Assembly: GCA_001790445.1 (NCBI GenBank)
Contig: MGCQ01000009.1
Coordinates: 1-33,790 of the forward strand
DNA from: Candidatus Saccharibacteria bacterium RIFCSPHIGHO2_12_FULL_41_12
GTDB lineage: Bacteria > Patescibacteriota > Saccharimonadia > Saccharimonadales > 2-12-FULL-41-12
Reading direction: 5' to 3'
DNA: 33,790 nt
Below are positions 6,349-15,195 of this stretch, one piece after another. The translations under genes were made by a program, and so were the position numbers. The notes beneath the pieces are model-generated. The model was not told the origin of the DNA. It saw nothing but the letters and a program-made list of their open reading frames with translations, and did no database searches. Position 1 is the stretch's first letter, and every line of letters starts with the position of its first letter.

Positions 6349-7800
6349 ATGATTGAGAAAATAAACAAATATTATAAATATGCGATGGTTGGGCTTTTTG
6401 TTTATATGCCTTTTCATATTTTTCTTAGCCAGTGGTTGAGTACTTTTACTGGCGGGCTGGACTTTTGGAAGATTGGGAAGGATGTTTTTGCTTGGTTACT
6501 TCTTATTTTTGGCTCAATTTTAGTGATCTGGGCCAAAAAAACAAACAAATTATTTTGGGTACTTTGGGGGTTATTGTTGGCATATACGGCAATTCACGCG
6601 ATCTTGTTTGTTACGACTAATCAACCGACAAAAACAGGGGTGCTGGCGATGGTTTATAACACGCGACTGATGTGGTTTGTTCTGATTGGCTACAATCTGA
6701 GCCTTTTGACCAAAAATAAGGGTGAACTAATCAAGCAATTTACCAAATATCTGCTGATTGTGTCTACAATTGTCTGCGTAGTTGGGCTGTTGCAGTGGAT
6801 TTTGCCAAAAGATATAATGACGCATTTTGGCTACTCGTTAGAGCGGGGCGTCAAGCCAGCATTTTTCATCGATGATAAGCCAGATTTGCCTAGGGTAATG
6901 TCCACCATTCGTGATCCGAATTCTCTGGGCGCATTCCTAATCTTGCCAATATTGCTACTGCTCAATCTCCTAATAAAAAACTGGACTATGGTCTCCTCAA
7001 GACAAAAACTGGCTTCTACGCCGAGATCGAGCAACCAGAATAGATTAAACCTCGAGCAACGTGTCCAGACACGCCTTACTCGGTTTTCTCAATTCTACTC
7101 TACTCGAATCAACAGCCTAAAAACACAATTTTTATCTCAAGGAGACCATGCTGACAAAAAAATGATGCTCAGCGGAATTTTGCTACTCCATTTATTAATA
7201 TTATTCCTGACATTTTCAAGAAGCGCATGGTTGGCAATGATAATAGCTGGCGGGCTGCATCTGGGGCTGACCTACAAAAAACAAATCATAAAATACGCTG
7301 TTGCCTATAAATACATAATTATAGCTTTAGTATTGATGTTTGGGCTGTTCACATTTGTCATGCGTGACCAATATATAGTCCAAAACGTTCTGCTCCATAG
7401 TGATGAAAACACCAAACTCCAAGATTCAAACTCTCTGCACGTTACCCAAATAGAAAAGGGCCTAAGTGGCATAGCAAAACAACCCCTGGGTCACGGCCCT
7501 AGCACCGCCGGTCTTGTATCCACACGTTTGCCAACGGGGGGGCTGCTAACAGAGAATTATTTCGTGCAAATTGGTTACGAAGTAGGGGGACTTGGTGTAG
7601 CAGTATTCTTGGGCTGGCTAGGCTGCCTGCTATGGCTACTACGAAAACACACAATCATAATTGTCACATTAATCGGTCTCATAGCCATGAACCTCCTCCT
7701 CCACATCTGGTCCAACGAAGCCGTCGCAGCCAGCGTATTTATATTCATCGGCCTATTACTTTACGATACCAAAAGTAAAAATCCTGCGAAAAGTTCTTAG
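6349..7800 (+). CDS. O-antigen ligase/polymerase-like membrane protein
   Basis: A 483-residue protein with roughly ten or more membrane segments in the arrangement of the Wzy/WaaL superfamily. A large outer loop near the C-terminus contains the typical pattern GHGPSTAGL...ENYFVQIGYEVGGLG. Such proteins polymerise glycan repeats or transfer lipid-linked glycan to an acceptor on the outer face of the membrane. A polar, basic stretch at about residues 220-270 (SSRQKLASTPRSSNQ...) lies between membrane segments. The ATG at 6349 is preferred over GTG at 6346 because it sits 6 bases after the -10 box. Ligase and polymerase cannot be told apart from sequence alone. The 3' end overlaps the convergent glycosyltransferase gene by 45 bases. 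Confidence 0.85.
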   Translation: MIEKINKYYKYAMVGLFVYMPFHIFLSQWLSTFTGGLDFWKIGKDVFAWLLLIFGSILVIWAKKTNKLFWVLWGLLLAYTAIHAILFVTTNQPTKTGVLAMVYNTRLMWFVLIGYNLSLLTKNKGELIKQFTKYLLIVSTIVCVVGLLQWILPKDIMTHFGYSLERGVKPAFFIDDKPDLPRVMSTIRDPNSLGAFLILPILLLLNLLIKNWTMVSSRQKLASTPRSSNQNRLNLEQRVQTRLTRFSQFYSTRINSLKTQFLSQGDHADKKMMLSGILLLHLLILFLTFSRSAWLAMIIAGGLHLGLTYKKQIIKYAVAYKYIIIALVLMFGLFTFVMRDQYIVQNVLLHSDENTKLQDSNSLHVTQIEKGLSGIAKQPLGHGPSTAGLVSTRLPTGGLLTENYFVQIGYEVGGLGVAVFLGWLGCLLWLLRKHTIIIVTLIGLIAMNLLLHIWSNEAVAASVFIFIGLLLYDTKSKNPAKSS

Positions 7801-8760
7801 TTTTTTAGCATCCGGCGGCAGGTCATTTGTGATGATTGTTTTTAAATAAGCTTTATCAACAACTGAGGTCCTTTGAATTGTTCTTCGTTCTTTCAGCTTT
7901 TTTGGGAATAATCTAACAAACATTAACCAACCCTTAAATGCAGACACAAAATTACCTTTGAGCGAGGAACTGATAAATATCGATAGGTAAGCAATAGAAA
8001 ATCGGATATAAATCCCCAAAAACATACTGCGCGGGACGTTTTTGACCAAAATTAGAGGATAATTCTTGAAAGTTTGATATGTGGCAAACCCAGATATTTT
8101 AGAACTTGTAGCGCCTTGAATATGAAAAGCCACCGCTTTTGGCGTAAACAGTATTTTGTAGCCCGCTAATTGGGCACGAAATGAGATGTCGATATCTTCA
8201 TAGTAGGCAAAGAAATCTTCGTCAAACAGACCAATTTTGCGCAGCATAGAGGCTCTGTACAGGCTGGCACCGCCACTGGCGCCAAATACTGGTTCAATAG
8301 CTGTTCTGTGGGTCTCTGACACCAGCAGATCCCTATCTCTTGGATAAGGTAGCCCCCAACTGGTATAGATGTCACCCGTGCTGTCAATGTGTTTTTTGTC
8401 TATTTTTTGGAAGAAACAGGTAATTATCCCCGTATTTTTGTTATCATCAAGAACTTTGACGAGTTGTTCTAGCCAGTCTTTTTTAGCAATAGCGTCGTTG
8501 TTGAATAGGGCAACTGCATCAAACCCATTATCAAGCGCATATCGAATACCAGTGTTCACCCCACCAGCAAAACCTAGATTTTCAGTATTTTCTATCAACT
8601 GAACATCTTTGTTCTTTCTAACAATTTCAACTGATTTGTCTGAAGATGCGTTGTCGACGACAATAATTTTGCATGGATAAGATTGCTCCAAAAGAGAGGT
8701 TAAAGATTCTTGCAAATACTTCTCACCATTCAGATTAGGGATAACAACGGCTACTTTCAT
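7756..8760 (-). CDS. GT2 glycosyltransferase, rhamnosyltransferase-like
   Basis: A 334-residue family 2 glycosyltransferase: VVIPNLNGEKYLQESLTSLL at the N-terminus, VDNASSDKS for nucleotide binding, NNDA as the DXD-type metal site, FGASGGASLYRAS and DEDFFAYYEDIDISFRA in the acceptor/catalytic half. The layout resembles WbbL-type rhamnosyltransferases, and the rml genes in this window would supply dTDP-rhamnose, but donor specificity is inferred. The ATG giving MKVAVVIP (8760) is chosen over the ATG two codons upstream because the TATAAT box at 8769-8774 ends 8 bases before it. It is divergent from the ABC exporter genes and convergent, with 45 bases of overlap, with the ligase/polymerase gene. 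Confidence 0.9.
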   Translation of the reverse strand: MKVAVVIPNLNGEKYLQESLTSLLEQSYPCKIIVVDNASSDKSVEIVRKNKDVQLIENTENLGFAGGVNTGIRYALDNGFDAVALFNNDAIAKKDWLEQLVKVLDDNKNTGIITCFFQKIDKKHIDSTGDIYTSWGLPYPRDRDLLVSETHRTAIEPVFGASGGASLYRASMLRKIGLFDEDFFAYYEDIDISFRAQLAGYKILFTPKAVAFHIQGATSSKISGFATYQTFKNYPLILVKNVPRSMFLGIYIRFSIAYLSIFISSSLKGNFVSAFKGWLMFVRLFPKKLKERRTIQRTSVVDKAYLKTIITNDLPPDAKKLRTFRRIFTFGIVK

Positions 8761-8768
8761 GTTCATCT

Positions 8769-8783
8769 ATTATATTCTATAAT
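8769..8783. promoter_or_regulatory. Overlapping divergent -10 boxes
   Basis: On the minus strand TATAAT occupies 8774-8769 and serves the GT2 gene. On the plus strand TATAAT occupies 8778-8783 and could serve the ABC permease. The plus-strand box overlaps the ATG at 8782, so either the weaker TATATT at 8771-8776 is used or translation starts at 8803. No convincing -35 boxes are visible. Confidence 0.5.
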
Positions 8784-9603
8784 GAAGTACATTAATAACC
8801 CTATGAAACATATTTTTAGTAAACAGAACAAAGCTCTGCTTTCCGAGCTTGTTAGAACAGACTTCAAGCTTCGCTACCAAGGGTCAGTTCTCGGCTATAC
8901 TTGGTCACTGCTCAAGCCACTCCTATTATTCCTAACTCTGTATATCATTTTTGTAAAGTTCCTTAAATTAGGGGCTGGCATCCCTCATTTTCCTATCTAT
9001 CTGTTGCTTGGTATTGTGCTTTGGACTTTCTTTGCAGAGATTACCTCGCAGGGTCTCAGCTCTATTGTGGGCAGGGGTGATTTGATTAGAAAAATTCGAA
9101 TTCCTCGCTGGATGATTGTGCTTTCTGCCAGCATATCCGCCCTTATAAACCTAGGGCTGAATCTGCTGATTGTTTTTATATTTATGATCGCTAACAACGT
9201 GGATCTGCTTATTACCAGCGTTTGGTTGCCTTTGTTGTTGGTACAGATATATGTTCTTGGGCTCGGAGTTGCTTTAATACTTGCAACAGCATATGTTAAG
9301 TACCGCGACGTAAGCCACATCTGGGAAGTAGTGCTTCAAGCTGGATTTTATGTGACGCCAATATTGTTCCCACTAACGTTGATCACCAATGTTACATATC
9401 AAAAATTATTGCTCCTAAACCCAATGGCTCAAACAATACAAGATGCTAGGTACGCACTTGTTACTCACGAGACATTGACGATCTCAAGTGTTTTTGGCTC
9501 AGGATACTATAGGTTGATACCAGTCATTATGTCAGTTTTGATACTGATTGTTGGCGTACTTTATTTCAAAAAGCAGTCAAAGTATTTTGCGGAGAATTTA
9601 TAG
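8782..9603 (+). CDS. ABC-2 polysaccharide exporter permease (Wzm/TagG-like)
   Basis: A 273-residue integral membrane protein with about six membrane segments. It has the family-typical opening LLSELVRTDFKLRYQGSVLGYTWSLL followed by PLLLFLTLYIIF, and the later stretch KYRDVSHIWEVVLQAGFYVTPILFP. Such permeases pair with a Wzt/TagH ATPase to move lipid-linked glycan across the membrane. The next gene, which begins right after its stop codon, is that ATPase. The start is uncertain: ATG 8782 (MKYINNPM) or ATG 8803 (MKHIFSKQ) are both plausible, while the longer frame from 8710 would run into the divergent gene and is rejected. Confidence 0.92.
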   Translation: MKYINNPMKHIFSKQNKALLSELVRTDFKLRYQGSVLGYTWSLLKPLLLFLTLYIIFVKFLKLGAGIPHFPIYLLLGIVLWTFFAEITSQGLSSIVGRGDLIRKIRIPRWMIVLSASISALINLGLNLLIVFIFMIANNVDLLITSVWLPLLLVQIYVLGLGVALILATAYVKYRDVSHIWEVVLQAGFYVTPILFPLTLITNVTYQKLLLLNPMAQTIQDARYALVTHETLTISSVFGSGYYRLIPVIMSVLILIVGVLYFKKQSKYFAENL

Positions 9604-10839
9604 ATGAGAGATATTGCGATAAGAGTAAAAGGTGTTAACAAGTCGTTCAAACTACCTCATGAGCAACACAATTCAATTAAGAGTTTATTTGTCAGTGTTT
9701 TTCGCCCAGGCAGAACTTTTGAAAAGCAAGATGTTCTAAAGAATGTATCACTTGATGTTAAACAAGGAGAGTTTTTTGGTATAGTTGGTCGCAACGGAAG
9801 TGGCAAAAGCACGCTACTTAAGCTTATTGCCGGTATATATTCCCCCGATACAGGAGGAATTCAGGTTAATGGCAAACTAACTCCGTTCATAGAACTTGGA
9901 GTCGGTTTCAATCCAGAACTTACCGGTCGAGAAAACGTTTTTATGAACGGTGCTTTGCTTGGCTTTGACCGTAAAGAAATGAATGCTATGTATAATGATA
10001 TTGTCAGCTTTGCCGAGCTCGATAGATTCATGGATCAGAAGCTAAAAAATTATTCATCGGGGATGCAAGTGAGACTGGCATTTTCAATAGCAATACGTGC
10101 GAAAACCGACATTTTGATACTAGATGAAGTGCTCGCTGTGGGAGATCTGGACTTTCAGAAAAAATGCTACAGTTATTTCTTTAATCTGAAAAAAAGCGGA
10201 CAAACAGTTGTTCTGGTTACACATGACATGTCTGTTGTGAGAAAGTTCTGTAACCGCTCTGCTCTTATCAGTGGCGGTGTGATTGAAAAAATTGGTGATC
10301 CAGAAGAGGTAGCTGAGTTATACGAGGAGATCAACCTTCGCGTAGCGGAGGGGAGATTGGCAAACGGAGAAAGCGTAAAGCAGTTCAAGCAACGTGAAGG
10401 CACAAAAGAAGCAGAAATAATTAAAGTAGAAACGTTTGATGCAGAAACTAAACATTCGCAAAATACTTTTAGTGCAAAAGAAAAAATTGGAGTAAGGCTT
10501 ACCTATAAAGCAAACAAGTTGATTGAAAAGCCTTCTCTTAGCTTTATTTTGCAAGACCAAGAAGACCGAACAGTTTTTGCCACAAATAATTGGATCAAAA
10601 AGCAACCAACAAAAAATATTAACTCTGGCGATACAGTAATATTTGAGACGATTATTGATAATGCTTTAACTGACGGAGAATACACAGTAACCAGTGCGAT
10701 TGAAAGTACTGATTTTTCTGTTATCTATGACAGAATTGAGCAACATCATAAATTTATGGTAGGCGGCCACAAATTATCTCATGCACTATCTCATCCGCAC
10801 CACGAAATGACAATACATTACCTAAAAGGGGGTAGATAA
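9604..10839 (+). CDS. ABC polysaccharide exporter ATPase (Wzt/TagH-like)
   Basis: A 411-residue ATP-binding subunit. Walker A is GRNGSGKST (62-70), the signature SSGMQVRLAF starts at 151, Walker B is LILDE (171-175), and the H-loop is VTHD (206-208). Residues ~265-411 form a C-terminal beta-rich extension of the Wzt type, which in studied systems binds the modified end of the glycan before export. This suggests an exporter that recognises its own glycan rather than a plain TagH. The ATG immediately follows the permease TAA/TAG (no gap), implying a coupled pair. Export of the glycan built by the neighbouring transferases is inferred. Confidence 0.93.
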   Translation: MRDIAIRVKGVNKSFKLPHEQHNSIKSLFVSVFRPGRTFEKQDVLKNVSLDVKQGEFFGIVGRNGSGKSTLLKLIAGIYSPDTGGIQVNGKLTPFIELGVGFNPELTGRENVFMNGALLGFDRKEMNAMYNDIVSFAELDRFMDQKLKNYSSGMQVRLAFSIAIRAKTDILILDEVLAVGDLDFQKKCYSYFFNLKKSGQTVVLVTHDMSVVRKFCNRSALISGGVIEKIGDPEEVAELYEEINLRVAEGRLANGESVKQFKQREGTKEAEIIKVETFDAETKHSQNTFSAKEKIGVRLTYKANKLIEKPSLSFILQDQEDRTVFATNNWIKKQPTKNINSGDTVIFETIIDNALTDGEYTVTSAIESTDFSVIYDRIEQHHKFMVGGHKLSHALSHPHHEMTIHYLKGGR

Positions 10840-10841
10840 TT

Positions 10842-12521
10842 ATGCTAAACACAGAACTCCAACTTAAGGTGCTTAGAAAGTTCAGTAGACCAGGCAAGGT
10901 CGTTTTGAGACCGGTAATCAACACGCATCATAAATATCAAAAAATGAAATTAAGACTTAGTTATCATCCTTGGGCTTTTGAAAACGAGGAAGAATGTTTT
11001 GTTAGCAAAGAACTAAATGGACCAAAAATTAGTGTAATTGTACCTTTGTACAATACGATCCCAGAGCATTTATTACCCATGATCTACTCCGTTATTAATC
11101 AGCATTATGAAAATTGGGAATTAATCCTCGTTAATGGCTCAACGCAGAATAAAAGCAAAGAATTAATAGCCAAACAAGCAGAAATTGATACACGCATCAA
11201 AATAATAGATCCAGGTCGGAATCTTGGAATTGCTGGTAATACAAACGCAGGAATTGCAAAAGTAAGTGGCGATTTCATAGCGTTCTTAGACCACGACGAT
11301 CTGTTGCATCCTTGTGCTCTACACTCCGTTGTAGAAGAGATTATTGCTAACAAAAGTGAGTTTATTTATACCGACGAAGACAAGATAAACCACGAGGGCA
11401 CTCAGTATACAGACCCCCACCTTAAACCCAAATGGTCTCCACAGTTGTTTGAGAATGTAAATTATATTAATCATTTGACGGTGATTAAAGCAGAGTTTGT
11501 TAATAAAGTAAAAGGTCTTAGAGAAAAACTAGATGGTGCCCAAGATTATGATACGTTGCTTAGGATAATAGATAAATGTGAACCAAAGATAGCACATATA
11601 CCCAGAGTTCTCTACCACTGGCGGGCTGCAGATAGTTCGACAGCAAAAGATATTTCAAACAAAACATATATTTTTAAAGCTGGCGAACAAGCTCTCAATG
11701 ATCATTTTTCTCGGAAAAAGATTGATGCTGATGCAAGAGCAATCAAAGGAAAGCCTGGTTTTTACGGCGTAAAATACAAAAATCAGAATAAATTTACAAT
11801 AGTTATTGGTTCAGTTGGCAAAAAATATGCCAGAATTTCTGCTTGGTGGCTTAACGAATTACTTAAAAAAGAGAAATACCTGAGCGGAGTTGAGCTCGTA
11901 GTCGGTGATTGGTATCGACCATATGCTAAACACAAAAATGTCAAAATCACCTTCGTAGCAGATCAACAGAATTACTGGGAGGAGGTTGCTACATCAATTA
12001 CTAACAACAACGTTATTTGCTTTCAAGAAGCAGTGTTGCCAAGACGCGCAGGTAGTTTGTCTGAGCTTATTGCTATCTCTCATGGTATTTTAGGATCTAT
12101 AGTCTCCCCCGTGATTATCGGTAAGGATGAAATTATTGTTGACGCAGGTTTAGTTGAGTCAGATTATGGCTTGCAACCACTCTTCAAAGGTTGCAAATAC
12201 GGAGAAAGTACGTTTTTTGGTTCAACTGACTGGGTTCGTAATGTTAGCTCTCTAACCCTAGACGTATTTGCTACAAATAAAGACCAGTTCATCCAACTAA
12301 TTAAGAACAACACATCAGCTCAAAAACTGACTGCGGATCTAAGCCAAGACGCAAAAGTACATTCGATAGTTTGGGCGCATACACCGTGCGATTACAATGG
12401 GTTTTTGACCAATCAATCTGTCAAAGATGGTTATTTCAACCAGCAACTGGCAAATGCCTCATATGGGATCAGCATGAAGGTTACTTCAAGGGAGGGTTAT
12501 GATGAGCGAGACGAGACCTAA
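10842..12521 (+). CDS. Two-module GT2 glycosyltransferase
   Basis: A 559-residue protein. Module 1 (residues ~60-300) is a canonical GT2: KISVIVPLYN at 62, metal site DHDD (150-153), DGAQDYD (231-237) and YHWR (258-261). Module 2 (~317-500) shows the outline of a second GT2 domain (KFTIVIG, ELVVGDW, IVSPVIIG, VDAGLVE, VRNVSSLTLDVFA) but its expected DXD position reads CFQEAV, so it looks catalytically dead and may be structural or acceptor-binding. Two bases separate it from the ATPase stop, with AGGGGG about 9 bases upstream as Shine-Dalgarno. It is probably part of the exporter operon. Sugar specificity is unknown. Confidence 0.9.
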   Translation: MLNTELQLKVLRKFSRPGKVVLRPVINTHHKYQKMKLRLSYHPWAFENEEECFVSKELNGPKISVIVPLYNTIPEHLLPMIYSVINQHYENWELILVNGSTQNKSKELIAKQAEIDTRIKIIDPGRNLGIAGNTNAGIAKVSGDFIAFLDHDDLLHPCALHSVVEEIIANKSEFIYTDEDKINHEGTQYTDPHLKPKWSPQLFENVNYINHLTVIKAEFVNKVKGLREKLDGAQDYDTLLRIIDKCEPKIAHIPRVLYHWRAADSSTAKDISNKTYIFKAGEQALNDHFSRKKIDADARAIKGKPGFYGVKYKNQNKFTIVIGSVGKKYARISAWWLNELLKKEKYLSGVELVVGDWYRPYAKHKNVKITFVADQQNYWEEVATSITNNNVICFQEAVLPRRAGSLSELIAISHGILGSIVSPVIIGKDEIIVDAGLVESDYGLQPLFKGCKYGESTFFGSTDWVRNVSSLTLDVFATNKDQFIQLIKNNTSAQKLTADLSQDAKVHSIVWAHTPCDYNGFLTNQSVKDGYFNQQLANASYGISMKVTSREGYDERDET

Positions 12522-13491
12522 AGTAGCCTATATTATCATTGGCTATAACAACGAAGATTTATTGGCTGAGTGCTTTGATTCGATTCTGTCCCAGACACAC
12601 CAGAACAACTGGATATTATTTATAGATAACATGTCCTCAGACAATTCAGTCAAATTTGTCAAAGAACATTACCCAGAAACCACGATTATTGAACCGGGGA
12701 AAAACACTGGCTTTGCTAAAGGCAACAATATAGGCATAGCTCGAGCACTTGAGGATGAGCAAGTTGGGTATATCGTTTTGCTAAATACCGATGCACGACT
12801 TGATAAAAATTGGACGGAAAAAATTACTACATTTGCCAAGAAAAAACCAAAAGGCGCGTTCTTCCAAGGAACAACACTTGATTACTACGATCATGAAGTA
12901 ATTGATTCGACGCATATCTTTGTATCTCACAATGGGCAAGGAACCCAAGGCAACTGGCGTTATTATGTAACGGACGAGAAAGGTCCTAAAAAGATCTTTG
13001 GTGTTAATGCTGCGGCCTGCATGATATCCCGAAAATTTATTGAGGCTCAACCATTTGGGGCCAAACTATTTGACGAGACATTGTTTATGTATTTAGAGGA
13101 CATCGATCTTGCAGTGCGTTCAACCATGATGGGTTGGGATAATTATCTCGTTCCGCGAGCTCAGGCTTATCACATGGGCTCAGTATCTTCAGGTAAAAAC
13201 CCAGACTTTTCTTTGTATATGACTTTTCGTAATAACAGCGCAATATTATTTAAAAACTTTCCTTTGATAATGCTGACCAAGATGCTGCCAAACATCGTTC
13301 GAGGCGATATTGATACGATTCGTACGCTCCGACGAATAGGGAAGAAAGGTGCAAGCTACAAGGTGGTCAAGGGTAGATTTGTTGGAATTCTACGGTTGCC
13401 TCTATTCTTACAAAAGAGATTAAAACTCAGAAAATATTATCGTAGCATGAATAAAAACTATGTCTGGCAATTGATGAGAAAAGGCTACTAG
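12502..13491 (+). CDS. GT2 glycosyltransferase
   Basis: A 329-residue family 2 transferase: AYIIIGYNNEDLLAECFDSI, IDNMSSDNS, NTGFAKGNN, metal site NTDA, VNAAACMISRK, and LYMYLEDIDLAVRS-like FMYLEDIDLAVRS. The order of motifs matches rhamnosyltransferase-like GT2 enzymes, similar to the gene at 7756. The second of two adjacent ATG codons (12502) is preferred because AGGGAGGG at 12489-12496 is then about 6 bases away. The gene overlaps the previous transferase by 20 bases, so it is the last gene of the exporter operon. It ends 5 bases from the convergent adhesin gene with no visible terminator. Confidence 0.9.
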   Translation: MSETRPKVAYIIIGYNNEDLLAECFDSILSQTHQNNWILFIDNMSSDNSVKFVKEHYPETTIIEPGKNTGFAKGNNIGIARALEDEQVGYIVLLNTDARLDKNWTEKITTFAKKKPKGAFFQGTTLDYYDHEVIDSTHIFVSHNGQGTQGNWRYYVTDEKGPKKIFGVNAAACMISRKFIEAQPFGAKLFDETLFMYLEDIDLAVRSTMMGWDNYLVPRAQAYHMGSVSSGKNPDFSLYMTFRNNSAILFKNFPLIMLTKMLPNIVRGDIDTIRTLRRIGKKGASYKVVKGRFVGILRLPLFLQKRLKLRKYYRSMNKNYVWQLMRKGY

Positions 13492-13496
13492 AACTT

Positions 13497-15191
13497 TTAG
13501 AGAGCCCCGACATTAGTGGCAATGTTGCTGAGCCATGCTTGCTGACCTGCAGCCCATGTATGAATTTCAATGCGCCCGCTGCCACTGTTTCTATATTTAA
13601 TCAAAACCAGTTCGTCGATAGCTCCGCCATAAATATTGCCTGATGTGACTTCAATGTCGTTAGGGTCAACGACGGGGTGATTAGTGGCAATGTTGCTGAG
13701 CCACGATTGCTGATTTGGCGTCCAAGTATGCGCTTCGATTCTTCCGCTACCCGTATTTCTATACTTAACAAATACAAGTTCATCTCGTATGTCACCATAA
13801 AGATTTGCTGCAATAACTCGACCATCTGCAGGGTCGATGGCAGGCTGATTAGTCGCTATGTTGGTTAACCAAGCTTGTTTATTAGGTGTCCATGTGTGAA
13901 TTTCTAACTTACCGCTACCAGTATTGCGATATTTGACGTACATAAGTTCATCACGCCCATCACCAGTAACATCGCCAGAAATTATTTCCCCGTCAGCTGG
14001 GTCAACAGCAGGCAGGTTGGTTGCTATGTTATAAACCCAACGTTGGTAAGTATCGTCCCATGTATGAACTTCAACTTTTCCACTGCCAGTATTACGATAT
14101 TTTACGAAGGTAATTTCAGATTTTGAGTCTCCGTGGACATTGGCAGAAATTATCTTTATATCTGCGGGGTTAATCGCTGGATGATTGGTCGCCACGTTAG
14201 TTACCCAACCTTGTTGATTACCCCCCCATGTATGAATTTCAATGCAGCTGGAACCAGTATTATTAGGGAGCGTTAGAGAGAAGGTGGCATTACCCCCTTC
14301 AGTGAATTGGTTAGGTATAACTCTTCCCCCAGTCGGTGTACTTGCTACATTACTAGCTCCCTTACAGGAGTAATCAATTGGTCCATAGGGGCTGCCAAAC
14401 CAATCATTGAAGAGTCGCCAGAAATTACGATTGCCATAAGCACCACAACCATCACCTGTGCCATAAAGATTTGCTAGTGCTGATGCGTTTGGTTGGTAGG
14501 GGGTATAGTTATAAAGTCCAGCTGTTGCTTGATTTTGAATATATACATTTGTGCCACCACAAGCAGCATTGGGGTTATACAACACATAACTATTGGTCCC
14601 GACAGTGTGGTTATAAGAACCAGAATCTCGTGCGTAGCGTTTAAATTGCCGAGCAGCCATGTATACTTGGTTGAAGAATCCGTAGTAAGTGGAATCACAA
14701 GCTGCTGTATCTGGACAACCATATCCAGTTGCACTGCGGTACTGAACATCAAGAGGCCAAGTATCTGTGACCAGTGACTGTTCTTTTTGGAGTAAAACTA
14801 TAAGGACTTGTGGGTTAATCCCGCAACTTTGAGCTACCCATGCAATAGTTTCGGCTGCTGTAGCACCAGAAGCAGTGATGCCATTACACAGACCAGCTTC
14901 AGGAGCTTTAGATGGAATGGAATTACGGAAGTCTTTAAGACAGATAAAAGGAGGGTTCTGACCATAACCAGCACTGTGCCACGTATCACAAACAGGCACT
15001 TTAGAATTTAAGAAAGCTTGAATTTCAGCCACTGACATTGTATCGCCACTGAAGAATTTACTGTCGTCGATAATCCGTCCAGGTTGAAATTCACTACCAG
15101 ACACTGCTCGGACTTGTTGTGATTGTATCGGCAACAGCGTAATCGCAAAAAATAATATTGCCAGCGATAAGGTAAATAAACGTTTAACCAT
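13497..15191 (-). CDS. Secreted protein: lysozyme-like domain plus 56-aa repeats
   Basis: A 564-residue exported protein. A signal peptide ends near residue 29 (VRA|VSG). Residues ~35-275 form a cysteine-containing domain beginning GRIIDDSKFFSGDTMSVAEI. It includes INPQVLIVLLQKEQSLV, reminiscent of the catalytic-Glu helix of lysozyme/transglycosylase folds (E137), and ends NDWFGSPYG. I know this N-terminal type from Saccharibacteria and Actinobacteria. Residues ~295-564 are FG-GAP/VCBS-like repeats with HTW, SNIATN, PADG and DELVxVKYRNTGSG in each unit, suggesting a beta-propeller or lectin-like surface module. It follows the small exported protein by 4 bases. A role in peptidoglycan cleavage or host/neighbour contact is inferred. 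Confidence 0.85.
   Translation of the reverse strand: MVKRLFTLSLAILFFAITLLPIQSQQVRAVSGSEFQPGRIIDDSKFFSGDTMSVAEIQAFLNSKVPVCDTWHSAGYGQNPPFICLKDFRNSIPSKAPEAGLCNGITASGATAAETIAWVAQSCGINPQVLIVLLQKEQSLVTDTWPLDVQYRSATGYGCPDTAACDSTYYGFFNQVYMAARQFKRYARDSGSYNHTVGTNSYVLYNPNAACGGTNVYIQNQATAGLYNYTPYQPNASALANLYGTGDGCGAYGNRNFWRLFNDWFGSPYGPIDYSCKGASNVASTPTGGRVIPNQFTEGGNATFSLTLPNNTGSSCIEIHTWGGNQQGWVTNVATNHPAINPADIKIISANVHGDSKSEITFVKYRNTGSGKVEVHTWDDTYQRWVYNIATNLPAVDPADGEIISGDVTGDGRDELMYVKYRNTGSGKLEIHTWTPNKQAWLTNIATNQPAIDPADGRVIAANLYGDIRDELVFVKYRNTGSGRIEAHTWTPNQQSWLSNIATNHPVVDPNDIEVTSGNIYGGAIDELVLIKYRNSGSGRIEIHTWAAGQQAWLSNIATNVGAL
13500..14255 (-). repeat. In-frame 168-bp tandem repeats
   Basis: The codons around the HTW motif recur at exactly 168-base intervals (anchors at 13561, 13729, 13897, 14065 and 14233), giving five units of 56 residues with no indels. 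The first and last units are incomplete. This is a coding repeat in the exported protein, not a CRISPR or intergenic repeat. The exact spacing suggests expansion by unequal recombination with continued selection on the fold. Confidence 0.85.
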
Positions 15192-15195
15192 ACTA

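Noticed and set aside
8710-8781. Longer N-terminus for the ABC permease from ATG 8710
   Set aside because: It would run into the divergent GT2 coding region and across its promoter, and the added residues do not look like the family.
13500-14255. Regular DNA repeats that might be a CRISPR array
   Set aside because: The 168-base period is in frame and codes a repeated protein unit with diverged codons; there are no short identical repeats with unique spacers.
14493-14777. Plus-strand open frames opposite the secreted protein gene, and similar frames opposite other genes
   Set aside because: They have no start signals or recognisable motifs and are explained by codon use of the well-supported genes on the other strand.
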